Under the pieces are notes generated by a model that worked only from the letters and a program-made list of their open reading frames with translations, did no database searches and was not told the origin of the DNA. A stretch of DNA of 64,000 nucleotides from Bog-473 sp963838835 (GTDB lineage Bacteria; Actinomycetota; Acidimicrobiia; Acidimicrobiales; RAAP-2): assembly GCA_963838835.1 (NCBI GenBank), contig CAWITA010000028.1:62001-126000 (forward strand), in the 5' to 3' direction. Below are positions 54,453-63,281 of this stretch, one piece after another. The stretch's first letter is position 1. Each line of letters starts with the position of its first letter. The position numbers and the translations under genes are program-made.

Positions 54453-54950
54453 CTAGGCGGCGCCGCCCAACGCGAGGACCCAGACCTTCTCGGGGCCGAG
54501 CCGCAGGACATCCTCGGGCACCGAATCGACCAGCTGTCGCTGGGCGACGTAGTCGTGCGAGATGGCGGAGAACGCCGCCCGGCGTGTCGCCGCCAGGAGG
54601 GGCGGGGCGTCGTCGAGGAAGCCCCAGAGGTTGAGGGCGACCTGCACGTCGTAGATGCTGGGCGCCCGTCCGAAGAGGGCGGCCCGCTTGGCGGCGACGA
54701 GGGCGGTACCGAAGAGCACGTCGTGCGCGGACTCCCCCTCGGTCAACCGCAGCTCGTGCTCGAACCGCCTGGCCAACCGGAACGCAAAGCCCGAGTCGGG
54801 CCCCGGGGTCCCGATGTCCCGGCTTCGATGTCGAGCCGGCCCCACCACCTCGGCCGGGCGGGACTGCGTCCACGTCCCCGGCACGTTGAGGTGCCGGGCC
54901 GGGCGCACCTGGTCCGCCTCGGCGATGGGCACGAACGTCGGCTGCGTCAT
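54453..54950 (-). CDS. Hypothetical protein
   Basis: 165 residues starting MTQPTFVPIAEADQVRPARH, with a helical C-terminal half (SIYDVQVALNLWGFLDDAPP, EDVLRLGPEKVWVLALGGAA). The residues around LNVPGTWTQSRPAEVVGP look ordered and may bind a ligand. I do not recognise the family. It lies between two hydrolase genes on the same strand with short gaps and may share their transcript. Confidence 0.65.
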   Translation of the reverse strand: MTQPTFVPIAEADQVRPARHLNVPGTWTQSRPAEVVGPARHRSRDIGTPGPDSGFAFRLARRFEHELRLTEGESAHDVLFGTALVAAKRAALFGRAPSIYDVQVALNLWGFLDDAPPLLAATRRAAFSAISHDYVAQRQLVDSVPEDVLRLGPEKVWVLALGGAA

Positions 54951-54960
54951 GCGCGGGAGG

Positions 54961-56664
54961 TTAGTCGAGGGGCTCCGCTGAGCCCATTTCCCGCTGACCG
55001 AGGGGAGGGTCGAGCGCCTCGTCTCGCAGCAGGCGTACGACCGGCAGAGCGATGGATGACGGGCGGCCCTCGTCGTGGAGGATCTCCTGGTCCGCCGAGC
55101 GCAGGTTGGCTCCGGTCGCCAGCGGTTCGCCGGTGCCGGCGTTGCGACAGAACAGCGGATGGGCGCCGCTCGAAACCTGCAGGCGGATGCGGTGACTGGC
55201 CCGGAACGTGTTCGCGGTCGGCCACATGGCGATCTCCAGCTTGAAGACGCCGTCCTCGTCCTTGTCGACCGACCCCGGAGCGAGACGGACGATGCCGTCG
55301 CTCAGGTTGACGGACTTCCCCTTTTCCGAGACGTCGCAGAGGCGCACGAAGAAGTCGGTGTGCTCGAGTGTCGAGCGCAGGTACAACGTCGCCGTCAACG
55401 GGCCGACGACGGTGAGGTCCTCGGTCAGGACCGGGCTGGTGTAGGTCACGACGTCGTGGCGGTGCTCGCGCCGGCGCTGATCCTTCCGACCCGCCGTACG
55501 GACGTTCAGTGACGGTCCGCCCACGGCGGGCGTCGGGTCGTGCGGGTTGAAGTGATAGCGGTCGGGCGAGCTCGCGGCCGGCGGCTCGGGGCTCAGGGTG
55601 CCCCACCGTCCGAGGTACCACCGTTGTGTTTCTCCCGCCGGCGGCCAGAGCGAGAACTCCTGCCAGGTGCGCGACCCCATCACGTAGACGCGCACGGGCG
55701 CCCGCGGATCCGTGCCCGGCTGCTCGCCGAGCTGCTGGTCGAACCACTCCGGGCCGTCCCGGACCGTCTGGGCGAAGAGGCCGGGGCTGGCGTGCGTCCA
55801 CGGACCAATGGTGAGGCGGGCCGGGCGCCCGGCGGCGCGCAGCGCCTCGTAGTCGGCCACCTGGGCCGGCAGGAACAGGTCGTACCACCCGCCGACCAGA
55901 CTGGCCGGGGGCACGTGTTCGAGCCGCTGCCCGAAGTCGATGCCGTCCCACCACGGGTCTCCCGGTGTGCTGTGCTCGAGCCAGTCCTGGTAGTGAGGCA
56001 CCGCCTGGCCGACGGCGGCCATGTCGCACTTGCCGAGGGGCAGCACGTCGGCTGCGGCCGCCAGGACTTTGGCGCCGGCCATCTGGGTACGCAGCACGGC
56101 GCGCCATCCGTGCTCCTGGTGCTGGAGCTGATACAGCCACGTGAGCGCCATCTCGAGCGCGAAGGAGCCTCCGGGGTAGACGATGGCGTCACGGATGTTC
56201 GACGCGGTGACCTGCAGCGAAAGCGCCTTCACGTAGTCGGGCGCGTCCTGGGCGATGGCCCACTGGGTCAGGCCGAGGTAGCTGGCACCCCACATCACGA
56301 GGCGGCCGTCGAACCACGGCTGGGTGGCGACCCACTCGAGCGTGGCGCGACCGTCGGAGGACTCGTTGCGGACGGGGTCCCATTCGCCCTCGGAGCCGAA
56401 GGTCCCCCGGCAGCTCTGGATGACCACCTGGTAGCCGCGCTCGGCGTAGAGCCGGCCGAGCGGGCCGATGATGCGCCGCCCGTACGGCGTGCGGATCAAC
56501 ACGGTCGGCGGGCTGCCCGAGTGGTGCGTGGGGAACCAGCGGTCGGCCAGGAGGATGGCGCCGTCGGGCATCTTGGCCGCCAGGTCGCGTTCGACCGAGA
56601 CGTCGCGGGTCCGCGGTCGGGGAAGCCCGACCAACGACGCTGCGATGCGGCTCCACACGGTCAC
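54961..56664 (-). CDS. CocE/NonD family (X-Pro dipeptidyl-peptidase S15-like) hydrolase
   Basis: 567 residues. The N-terminal hydrolase domain has LIRTPYGRRIIGPLGRLYAE, QSCRGTFGSEGEWDP, the nucleophile serine in WGASYLGLTQWAIAQ and a His in GPWTHASPGLF. A C-terminal jelly-roll domain follows (PLTATLYLRSTLEHTDFFVR, SHRIRLQVSSGAHPLF). This architecture is that of cocaine esterase-like acyl hydrolases and alpha-amino-ester hydrolases. GTG 56664 is chosen because AGGGGG lies a few bases upstream. Substrate unknown; probably ester or amide hydrolysis. Confidence 0.88.
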   Translation of the reverse strand: MTVWSRIAASLVGLPRPRTRDVSVERDLAAKMPDGAILLADRWFPTHHSGSPPTVLIRTPYGRRIIGPLGRLYAERGYQVVIQSCRGTFGSEGEWDPVRNESSDGRATLEWVATQPWFDGRLVMWGASYLGLTQWAIAQDAPDYVKALSLQVTASNIRDAIVYPGGSFALEMALTWLYQLQHQEHGWRAVLRTQMAGAKVLAAAADVLPLGKCDMAAVGQAVPHYQDWLEHSTPGDPWWDGIDFGQRLEHVPPASLVGGWYDLFLPAQVADYEALRAAGRPARLTIGPWTHASPGLFAQTVRDGPEWFDQQLGEQPGTDPRAPVRVYVMGSRTWQEFSLWPPAGETQRWYLGRWGTLSPEPPAASSPDRYHFNPHDPTPAVGGPSLNVRTAGRKDQRRREHRHDVVTYTSPVLTEDLTVVGPLTATLYLRSTLEHTDFFVRLCDVSEKGKSVNLSDGIVRLAPGSVDKDEDGVFKLEIAMWPTANTFRASHRIRLQVSSGAHPLFCRNAGTGEPLATGANLRSADQEILHDEGRPSSIALPVVRLLRDEALDPPLGQREMGSAEPLD

Positions 56665-56716
56665 TGGCGACCCCCTGTGATCCCCTCGTACGGTGAGGGG
56701 CCGGCCTGCCCCTCCC

Positions 56717-58444
56717 CTAGGTGGCGTGGAGCAGCCCAAAGACGATCGAATCGTAGAGGGCTTGCCAGCTGGCCTCAATGATGTTCTCCGACACCCCGAT
56801 GGTGGTCCAGGTCCGCTCTCCGTCCGTGGTGTCCACCAGCACGCGCGTCACTGCTCCGGTTCCCCGGCCCGTATCGAGGACGCGGACCCGGTAGTCGGTC
56901 AGGTGGATGTGGTCGAGCGCCGGGAACTTGGCGCCGATGGCTCCCCGCAGGGCACCGTCGAGCGCGTTGACCGGGCCGTTGCCCTCGGCGACGGCGACGA
57001 TGCGCTCCGGCCCCACGTGGACCTTGACCGTGGCCTCTGTCGTGACGCCGAGCACCGAGCTGGCCGCGGCGGACGCCGTCGCCTGGACGTCGTTGCGCTC
57101 GCCGTGGTCGGTGATGACGCGGAAGGACTCCACCGTGAAGTAGTCGGCGACCCACCCGGTGGCGCGCCGCAACAAGAGCTCGAGGGAGCCGTCGGCCACC
57201 TCGAAGTGATATCCCTCGTGCTCGAGGCGCTTGAGCTCGTCGAGGACCCGGCCGATGACCTCTCCGTCGAGCTCCAACCCGAGCTCGGCTGCCTTCATGG
57301 CCAGGGTGGAACGGCCCGCCATCTCCGAGACGACCACCCGGGTGCCGTTCCCCACCAGGTTCGGCTCCACGTGCTCGTAGAGGTCGGCGCTGCGCGCCAC
57401 CGCACTGGCGTGCAGCCCGCCTTTGTGCGCGAACACCGAGTTCCCGACGTAGGGCTGTTGCGGGTTGGGCGCGATGTTGACCAGTTCGGCGATGTGGTGC
57501 GCCACCGGCGTCAGCCGCTCCAGACGCTCGGCCGGGATCGTGCGGATGTTGAGCTTGAGCGACAGGTTGGGGATGGCGGCGGACAGGTCGGTGTTGCCCG
57601 CCCGCTCCCCGTAGCCGTTGATGCAGCCCTGCACCTGGGTCGCCCCGGCCTGCACGGCGACCAGCGAATTGGCAACGGCGCAGCCGGCGTCGTTGTGGCA
57701 GTGGATGCCGAGCTGCGCGCTGGTGCGGGCGCGCACGTCGGCCACGGCCTGGCCCACGTCGTCGGGCAGCGAGCCCCCGTTTGTGTCGCACAGCACGAGC
57801 ACCTCGGCCCCGGCCTCCTCCGCCGCGACCAAGACGGACAGCGCGAAGTCGGGGTTGCCGCGGTAGCCGTCGAAGAAATGCTCCGCATCGAGGAAGACAC
57901 GCAGGTCGTGTTGCTTGAGGTAGCGCACGGAGTCGGCCACCATCGCCACGGCCTCGTCGAGGGAGGTTCGAAGCGCCTCGGCGACATGGCGGTCCCACGA
58001 CTTGGCCACGATGCAGGCAACGGGCGCTCCGGCGTCGGCCAGGTTGGCCAGGACCGCGTCGTCCTGCGCTTTGACGCCTGCACGCCGGGTGGAGCCGAAT
58101 GCGACCAGCGTGGCCGTGCCGAGCGTCAATTCCTTCTTGGCCCGCGCGAAGAACTCGACGTCCTTGGGGTTGGCGCCGGGCCACCCTCCCTCGATATAGG
58201 TGACCCCAAGGTGGTCCAGCTGCTCGGCCACTCGAAGCTTGTCGTCCACCGTCAGCGAGAGCCCCTCCTGCTGGCTGCCGTCCCGCAGGATGGTGTCGAA
58301 GATGTCGACCGCCTCGGGCAGGTCGGGCACGGTGAAGTCGTGGGCGTGCGCGCGGTGACCGTGGGCGTGCCTGTGACGTACGTCGCCGTGGTTGTGCGCG
58401 CCGGCGCCGACGCCGGCGCCGGCGTCGGCGCCGTCAGTCGACAT
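56717..58444 (-). CDS. cimA: Citramalate synthase with histidine-rich N-terminus
   Basis: 575 residues. The DRE-TIM catalytic domain begins FDTILRDGSQQEGLSLTVDD and contains the metal motif LGIHCHNDAGCAVANS and GERAGNTDLSAAIPNLSLKL. The C-terminal LeuA-type regulatory domain follows (about residues 430-570). This matches the citramalate synthase branch (TIGR00977 type), which condenses acetyl-CoA and pyruvate to start a threonine-independent isoleucine route, as opposed to 2-isopropylmalate synthase. Residues 17-35 contain eight histidines, absent from normal CimA. The start overlaps the end of ilvE by 11 bases. Third gene of leuB-ilvE-cimA. Confidence 0.9.
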   Translation of the reverse strand: MSTDGADAGAGVGAGAHNHGDVRHRHAHGHRAHAHDFTVPDLPEAVDIFDTILRDGSQQEGLSLTVDDKLRVAEQLDHLGVTYIEGGWPGANPKDVEFFARAKKELTLGTATLVAFGSTRRAGVKAQDDAVLANLADAGAPVACIVAKSWDRHVAEALRTSLDEAVAMVADSVRYLKQHDLRVFLDAEHFFDGYRGNPDFALSVLVAAEEAGAEVLVLCDTNGGSLPDDVGQAVADVRARTSAQLGIHCHNDAGCAVANSLVAVQAGATQVQGCINGYGERAGNTDLSAAIPNLSLKLNIRTIPAERLERLTPVAHHIAELVNIAPNPQQPYVGNSVFAHKGGLHASAVARSADLYEHVEPNLVGNGTRVVVSEMAGRSTLAMKAAELGLELDGEVIGRVLDELKRLEHEGYHFEVADGSLELLLRRATGWVADYFTVESFRVITDHGERNDVQATASAAASSVLGVTTEATVKVHVGPERIVAVAEGNGPVNALDGALRGAIGAKFPALDHIHLTDYRVRVLDTGRGTGAVTRVLVDTTDGERTWTTIGVSENIIEASWQALYDSIVFGLLHAT

Positions 58445-59363
58445 GGTCCAACCATTCCTTGTACTGGTCGACTTCGCCGCGCACCGTGGCGAAGTAGGTC
58501 TGCTGGATCTCCTTGGTGATCCGGCCTGGGTGGCCCGGCCCGACCCGGCGGTCGTCGACGGCGCAGATCGGCACGACCTCGGCCGCGGTGCCGGTGAGGA
58601 AGGCCTCGTCGGCCAGGTAAAGGTCGGTCCGGATGATCGACTGGTGGCGCACCTCGTAGCCGAGGTCGCGGGCAATGGTCTCGACCGAGTCCTGGGTGAT
58701 GCCGTCGAGCGCGCCGACGTCGGACGTGTTCGGGGTCAGTATCACGCCGTCGCGCACGATGAAGACGTTCTCCCCCGTGCACTCGCTCACCGTGCCGTTC
58801 GGGGCGAGCAGGATGGCCTCGTCGTAGCCGGCCTTGATCGCCTCGACCTTGGCCAGCGACGAGTTGACGTACATTCCCGTGCCCTTGGCCGCCGTCGGCA
58901 CGGCGTTGGGGTCGTGACGACGCCACGAGCTCACCTTGACCGAGACGCCGTTGGCGATGCCCTCGTCACCCAGGTAGGTGCCCCAGGGCCATGCGGCCAC
59001 CGACACGTTCACCGGGCAGGGCAACGGGTTGAGGCCCATCTCGCCGTAGCCGAGGTAGACCAGGGGCCGCAGATAGCAGCCGTCGTGCATGCCGTTCTCA
59101 CGCACGACGAGGCGCGTCGCCTCCACGATCTCCTCGACCGAGTAGGGGACGTCGATCATGAAGATCTTGGCCGAGGCAAACAGACGGCGGATGTGGTCGC
59201 CCAGGCGGAACACGGCCACGCCCCGGCTGGTCGGGTAGGCGCGGATGCCCTCGAAGACGCCGGAGCCGTAGTGCATGGTGTGGGTCAGCACGTGCACCGT
59301 GGCGTCGGCCCAGTCGACGAGTTTGCCGTCCATCCAGATCTTGTCGGTGGGTGTGATGGGCAT
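58434..59363 (-). CDS. ilvE: Branched-chain amino acid aminotransferase
   Basis: 309 residues of class IV aminotransferase: MHYGSGVFEGIRAYPTSRG, the PLP lysine in NAVPTAAKGTGMYVNSSL, GYDEAILLAPNGTVSECTGE and FLTGTAAEVVPICAVDDR. It makes the final transamination to leucine, isoleucine and valine. Its start lies 5 bases after the leuB stop, and it overlaps cimA, so the three are one operon for branched-chain amino acids. Confidence 0.95.
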   Translation of the reverse strand: MPITPTDKIWMDGKLVDWADATVHVLTHTMHYGSGVFEGIRAYPTSRGVAVFRLGDHIRRLFASAKIFMIDVPYSVEEIVEATRLVVRENGMHDGCYLRPLVYLGYGEMGLNPLPCPVNVSVAAWPWGTYLGDEGIANGVSVKVSSWRRHDPNAVPTAAKGTGMYVNSSLAKVEAIKAGYDEAILLAPNGTVSECTGENVFIVRDGVILTPNTSDVGALDGITQDSVETIARDLGYEVRHQSIIRTDLYLADEAFLTGTAAEVVPICAVDDRRVGPGHPGRITKEIQQTYFATVRGEVDQYKEWLDHVD

Positions 59364-59368
59364 GGCGG

Positions 59369-60406
59369 CTAGAGCCTTTCTGCGATGGCATCGCCCACGG
59401 CGGTCGTGGACAGCTCTTGGGGGGACGTAGACATGGAATCGGCTTGGGCGGTGAGGGCCTTGAGGATGCGGCGGGCGGCGTCGGCCTCGCCCAGGTGCTC
59501 GAGCATCAGCGCGGCCGAGTGGATAGCGGCCAAGGGGTTGGCGATTCCCTGGCCTGCGATGTCGTGGGCGGCGCCGTGCACCGGCTCGAAGAGCGAGGGG
59601 CCGGTGCGGTCCGGGTTGAGATTGGCCGACGCGGCGAAGCCGATGCCGCCGGCGACGGCACCGGCCAGGTCGGTGAGGATGTCGCCGAAGAGATTGTCGG
59701 TGACGATCACGTCGTAGCGCTTCGGCTGCTCCACCATGTAGATGCAGGCGGCGTCGACGTGGTTGTAATCCCAATCGACCTCGGGATATTCCGCCGAGAC
59801 CTCGGTGACGGTCCGGCTCCACAGATCCCCGGCGAAGGTCAGCACGTTCGTCTTGTGCACCAGGGTGACGTGCCGGGCCGGGCGGCGTGTCGCCAGGTCG
59901 AACGCGAAGCGCGCGCAGCGCTCCACCCCCATTCGGGTGTTGACCGACCCCTGGGTGGCCACCTCGTGCCGCGTCCCCTTGCGCAGGAACCCGCCCTCGC
60001 CGGCGTAGGTCCCCTCGGTGTTCTCCCGCACGACGGCGAAGTCGGCCCCCGCCGCGATCGAACCCGGCACGCCCGTGAAGGGGCGTAGGTTCACGTAGAG
60101 GTCGAGCTCGAAGCGGAGGCGCAGCAGCAGCCCTCGCTCCAGGGTGCCCGGTGGGACGGATGTGTCGCCGATCGGGGGACCGACGGCACCGAGCAGGATG
60201 GCGTCAAACCTCCGTAGTTCCGCCAGCGTCTCGTCGGGCAGAACGGCGCCGTCGCGCCGGTAGCGGGCCGCCCCCAGATCGAAGTCCGTGGTGTCGAGCT
60301 CGACGCCGGACGCGGCCACCACCTTGAGCGCCTCCGCGCAGACCTCTGGCCCGATGCCGTCACCGCCGATGACGGCGACCCGATGCCTGGTGCTCTCGGA
60401 GCTCAC
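59369..60406 (-). CDS. leuB: 3-isopropylmalate dehydrogenase
   Basis: 345 residues. The isocitrate/isopropylmalate dehydrogenase signature is VTDNLFGDILTDLAGAVAGG, with IGGDGIGPEVCAEALKV at the N-terminus, DFAVVRENTEGTYAGEGGF and the FEPVHGAAHDIAGQG cofactor region. It oxidatively decarboxylates 3-isopropylmalate with NAD+ in leucine synthesis. In organisms with CimA, LeuB can also act on methylmalate, so it serves both routes here. GTG start (VSSESTRHRVAVIGGDG). A leader region with hairpins precedes it. Confidence 0.95.
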   Translation of the reverse strand: MSSESTRHRVAVIGGDGIGPEVCAEALKVVAASGVELDTTDFDLGAARYRRDGAVLPDETLAELRRFDAILLGAVGPPIGDTSVPPGTLERGLLLRLRFELDLYVNLRPFTGVPGSIAAGADFAVVRENTEGTYAGEGGFLRKGTRHEVATQGSVNTRMGVERCARFAFDLATRRPARHVTLVHKTNVLTFAGDLWSRTVTEVSAEYPEVDWDYNHVDAACIYMVEQPKRYDVIVTDNLFGDILTDLAGAVAGGIGFAASANLNPDRTGPSLFEPVHGAAHDIAGQGIANPLAAIHSAALMLEHLGEADAARRILKALTAQADSMSTSPQELSTTAVGDAIAERL

Positions 60407-60535
60407 TGTCCTCCCCGTTCCTTTCCTCGTCCTTCGGTGATGGTGTGCTCTTCTGTGTCCTCGTGATCCTGGTCGCCCTTGCCGTGGTCGTCCTTGCCGG
60501 GCCCGGGCCCGGGCGAAGAGCGCCAAGAATTGAAA

Positions 60536-60558
60536 AACCGTCCACTCAGTGGACGGTT
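60536..60558 (-). terminator. Intrinsic terminator hairpin in the leuB leader
   Basis: On the minus strand the arms AACCGTCCAC and GTGGACGGTT close a 3-base loop, and a run of five T follows, two of them paired in the stem. No minus-strand gene ends here; the hairpin lies about 130 bases before the leuB start, so premature termination (attenuation) is the natural role. Confidence 0.7.
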
Positions 60559-60562
60559 AGAC

Positions 60563-60629
60563 GGCGCGCGGGGGCGGGGCGCGCCTAATAAATAAGGCCT
60601 ACGAACTGCTCAGTGCGGCGCATCACCAT
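60563..60629 (-). promoter_or_regulatory. Leader peptide and GC hairpin upstream of leuB (attenuator candidate)
   Basis: On the minus strand a short frame MVMRRTEQFVGLIY runs from ATG 60629 to TAG at 60585-60587; its end holds Val, Leu and Ile. Immediately after it lies a GC-rich hairpin (7-bp arms GGCGCGC and GCGCGCC, 60563-60585), then the terminator hairpin at 60536-60558. This order is that of a classical amino-acid attenuator of branched-chain operons. The ribosome site is weak (GAGA), and no explicit antiterminator pairing was worked out. The remaining 300 or so bases of the leuB-greA gap hold no other feature I recognise. Confidence 0.5.
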
Positions 60630-60775
60630 CAGTCTCTCGCAGCCGGACCGCCTCGTCAACACGGGTGCGAGCCGTCGGTCGGCGACCGACGGCCCAGCCG
60701 GGGCCGATTAGCCTTGTGCCAGCGGGCGCTGTGCCGCGGCACCGCCCCCACGCCCGCCTCTCGGAGGACTACGCC

Positions 60776-61276
60776 GTGACAAATGCTCCCACCAACCAGA
60801 CCGAAACGACCAAGTTGACCCAGGCGACGCACGACCGCCTCGTGGCCGAGCTCGAGGACCTGACGACCCGCGGCCGCGTGGAGATCGCGCAGCAGATCGA
60901 GTCGGCACGGGCGCTGGGCGACCTCAGCGAGAACGGCGACTACCACGCGGCCAAGGACGCCCAGGGAAAGATGGAGTCGCGCGTCCGTCAGCTGCAGGCC
61001 ATGCTCAAGCACGTCGAGATCGTCGACGAGGCCGGCTCTGGGGACGGGTCCGTCTCCTTGGGCAGCACCGTCAACTTGCGCTACGACGGCGACGACGAGA
61101 ACGACACGCAGCGGTTCTTCGTGGGTTCCATCGAGGAACGGCAGGGGGACCTACCCGTGATCTCACCCAGTTCACCTCTGGGCCAGGTGCTGGTGGGACA
61201 CGGCGCCGGCGACACCGTCGAGTACCAGGCACCGGGCGGCATGCTCAAGGTGCACATCGTCGCCGTCGAGCGCTGA
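60776..61276 (+). CDS. greA: Transcription elongation factor GreA
   Basis: 166 residues: an N-terminal coiled coil with the acidic tip GDLSENGDYHAAKDAQGKM, whose Asp and Glu stimulate RNA cleavage in backtracked RNA polymerase, and a C-terminal domain ending SPLGQVLVGHGAGDTVEYQA. GTG at 60776 is used because CGGAGGA is eight bases upstream. Its stop overlaps the leuC ATG (TGATG), so leuC and leuD share its transcript. It is divergent from leuB. Confidence 0.94.
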   Translation: MTNAPTNQTETTKLTQATHDRLVAELEDLTTRGRVEIAQQIESARALGDLSENGDYHAAKDAQGKMESRVRQLQAMLKHVEIVDEAGSGDGSVSLGSTVNLRYDGDDENDTQRFFVGSIEERQGDLPVISPSSPLGQVLVGHGAGDTVEYQAPGGMLKVHIVAVER

Positions 61277-62679
61277 TGGCGCCGCGCACCCTGAGCGACA
61301 AGATCTGGGACGCGCACGTCGTCCACGCCGGGGAGGGTGAGCCCGACCTGTTGTTCATCGACCTGCACCTGATCCACGAGGTCACGTCGCCCCAGGCCTT
61401 CGACGGGCTCCGCCTGGCCGGACGCACGGTGCGGCGGCCCGACCTCACTGTTGCCACCGCCGACCACAACGTCCCCACCACCGACATCGACAAGCCGGTC
61501 GCCGATCCGATCTCGGCCGAACAGTTGCGTGTCCTCAACGAGAACACGGCGGAGTTCGGCATTACCTGCTACCCGATGGGCAACGCCAACCAGGGGATCG
61601 TCCACATCATCGGACCCGAGCAGGGCTGGACGCAGCCGGGCATGACCATCGTGTGCGGCGACAGTCACACGTCGACCCACGGCGCCTTCGGTGCGCTTGC
61701 CTTTGGCATCGGCACCAGTGAGGTGGAGCACGTGTTGGCCACCCAGACCCTGCCCCAGGTGCGCCCAAAGACGATGGCCGTGACCGTCGACGGGCTGCTC
61801 GCCCCCGGCGTGACGGCCAAGGACATCGCGCTGGCCGTCATCGGCGCCATCGGAACCGGCGGGGGCATCGGGCACGTGATCGAGTACCGGGGATCGGCCA
61901 TCCGGGCGCTGTCCATGGAGGGCCGGATGACGCTGTGCAACATGTCGATCGAGGGTGGGGCACGAGCGGGCCTCGTGGCCCCTGACGAGACCACCTTCGA
62001 CTACGTCCGGGGTCGCGACCACGCGTCGTCGGGCGAGGCGTGGGAGACGGCCCTGGCCTACTGGCGGACGCTGCCCACCGACGAGGGTGCGGCCTTCGAC
62101 AAGGAGGTCGTGCTCGACGCAGGCACCATCGCCCCGCATGTCACCTGGGGCACCAACCCCGCCCAGGTCGCGCCCATCACGGGGGCCGTCCCCGATCCCG
62201 ACGCCATGGCGGACGCCGGCGACCGGGAGGCGGCCGAGCGCGCGCTCGCCTACATGGGACTGAAAGCCGGGACGCCGCTGCGGGAGATCAGCGTCGACAC
62301 GGTGTTCCTGGGCAGCTGCACCAACTCGCGCATCGAAGACTTCCGGGCCGCCGCCGCAGTGCTCGAGGGACGGACGGTGTGCACCGGGTTGCGTGCCCTT
62401 GCCGTGCCCGGCTCGCACCGGGTGAAGGCACAGGCCGAGGCCGAGGGGCTGGACAAGATCTTCACGGCCGCCGGCTTCGAGTGGCGCGAGCCGGGCTGCT
62501 CCATGTGCCTGGCCATGAACCCCGACAAGCTGGCCGTCGGCGAGCGCTGCGCGTCGACCTCGAACCGCAACTTCGAGGGGCGCCAGGGCCGCGGCGGCCG
62601 AACCCACCTCGTCTCCCCGGTGGTCGCCGCCGCGACCGCCGTCGCGGGGACCTTCGCCACGCCGGAGGACCTGGACTGA
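61276..62679 (+). CDS. leuC: 3-isopropylmalate dehydratase large subunit
   Basis: 467 residues of the aconitase family. [4Fe-4S] ligands lie in VFLGSCTNSRIEDF and PGCSMCLAMNPDKLA. Conserved segments include DLHLIHEVTSPQAFDGLRLA and GMTIVCGDSHTSTHGAFGAL. With LeuD it isomerises 2-isopropylmalate to 3-isopropylmalate, and citramalate in the CimA route. The ATG overlaps the greA stop and the stop overlaps the leuD ATG (TGATG). Confidence 0.97.
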   Translation: MAPRTLSDKIWDAHVVHAGEGEPDLLFIDLHLIHEVTSPQAFDGLRLAGRTVRRPDLTVATADHNVPTTDIDKPVADPISAEQLRVLNENTAEFGITCYPMGNANQGIVHIIGPEQGWTQPGMTIVCGDSHTSTHGAFGALAFGIGTSEVEHVLATQTLPQVRPKTMAVTVDGLLAPGVTAKDIALAVIGAIGTGGGIGHVIEYRGSAIRALSMEGRMTLCNMSIEGGARAGLVAPDETTFDYVRGRDHASSGEAWETALAYWRTLPTDEGAAFDKEVVLDAGTIAPHVTWGTNPAQVAPITGAVPDPDAMADAGDREAAERALAYMGLKAGTPLREISVDTVFLGSCTNSRIEDFRAAAAVLEGRTVCTGLRALAVPGSHRVKAQAEAEGLDKIFTAAGFEWREPGCSMCLAMNPDKLAVGERCASTSNRNFEGRQGRGGRTHLVSPVVAAATAVAGTFATPEDLD

Positions 62680-63269
62680 TGGAACCCGTCATCATCGTCA
62701 CCGGACGCGCCGTCCCCCTCGACCGGACGGACGTGGACACCGACCAGATCATCCCGTCGGATTGGCTCAAGCGGGTGGAACGCACCGGGTTCGGGGCGGG
62801 CCTCTTCTCCGAGTGGCGCGACGACCGCGACTTCGTGCTCAACGACCCCGAGTTCGTGGGGGCCACCATCTTGGTCGCCGGGCACAATTTCGGCACCGGC
62901 TCCTCGCGTGAGCACGCCGTGTGGGCGCTGATGGACTACGGGTTCCATGCGGTCGTCTCGTCGCGCTTCGCCGACATCTTCCGCAACAACTGCACGAAGC
63001 AGGGCTTGCTCCCGGTCCAGGTCACCGAGGAGCTCGATCGCGCCCTGCTCGACGCGGTGATGCACAACCCGTCGCTCGAGATCACGATCGACGTGGCGCG
63101 GGGCACCATCGAAGCGCCTGCGGCCGGACTGAGCGGCACCTTCCCCCTCGACGAGTTCACCAGGCAGCGGCTACTCAACGGGTGGGACGACATCGGCCTG
63201 TCACTGCGCTGGGCGGACGAGATCACGGCCTTCGAGCGCCGGCGACCCGCCTTCTTGCCCTCGGCCTGA
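62679..63269 (+). CDS. leuD: 3-isopropylmalate dehydratase small subunit
   Basis: 196 residues: VPLDRTDVDTDQIIPSDWLK, GHNFGTGSSREHAVWALMDY and SSRFADIFRNNCTKQGLLPV are the conserved blocks of the swivelling domain of the LeuCD dehydratase. It completes the active site on LeuC. Start is the ATG overlapping the leuC stop. A GNAT gene follows after 12 bases. Confidence 0.97.
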   Translation: MEPVIIVTGRAVPLDRTDVDTDQIIPSDWLKRVERTGFGAGLFSEWRDDRDFVLNDPEFVGATILVAGHNFGTGSSREHAVWALMDYGFHAVVSSRFADIFRNNCTKQGLLPVQVTEELDRALLDAVMHNPSLEITIDVARGTIEAPAAGLSGTFPLDEFTRQRLLNGWDDIGLSLRWADEITAFERRRPAFLPSA

Positions 63270-63281
63270 GCGTCCCCGACC

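Noticed and set aside
60407..60775. T-box riboswitch before leuB
   Set aside because: No T-box sequence (the AGGGUGGNACCGCG block) or matching specifier arrangement was seen; the leader-peptide attenuator fits better.
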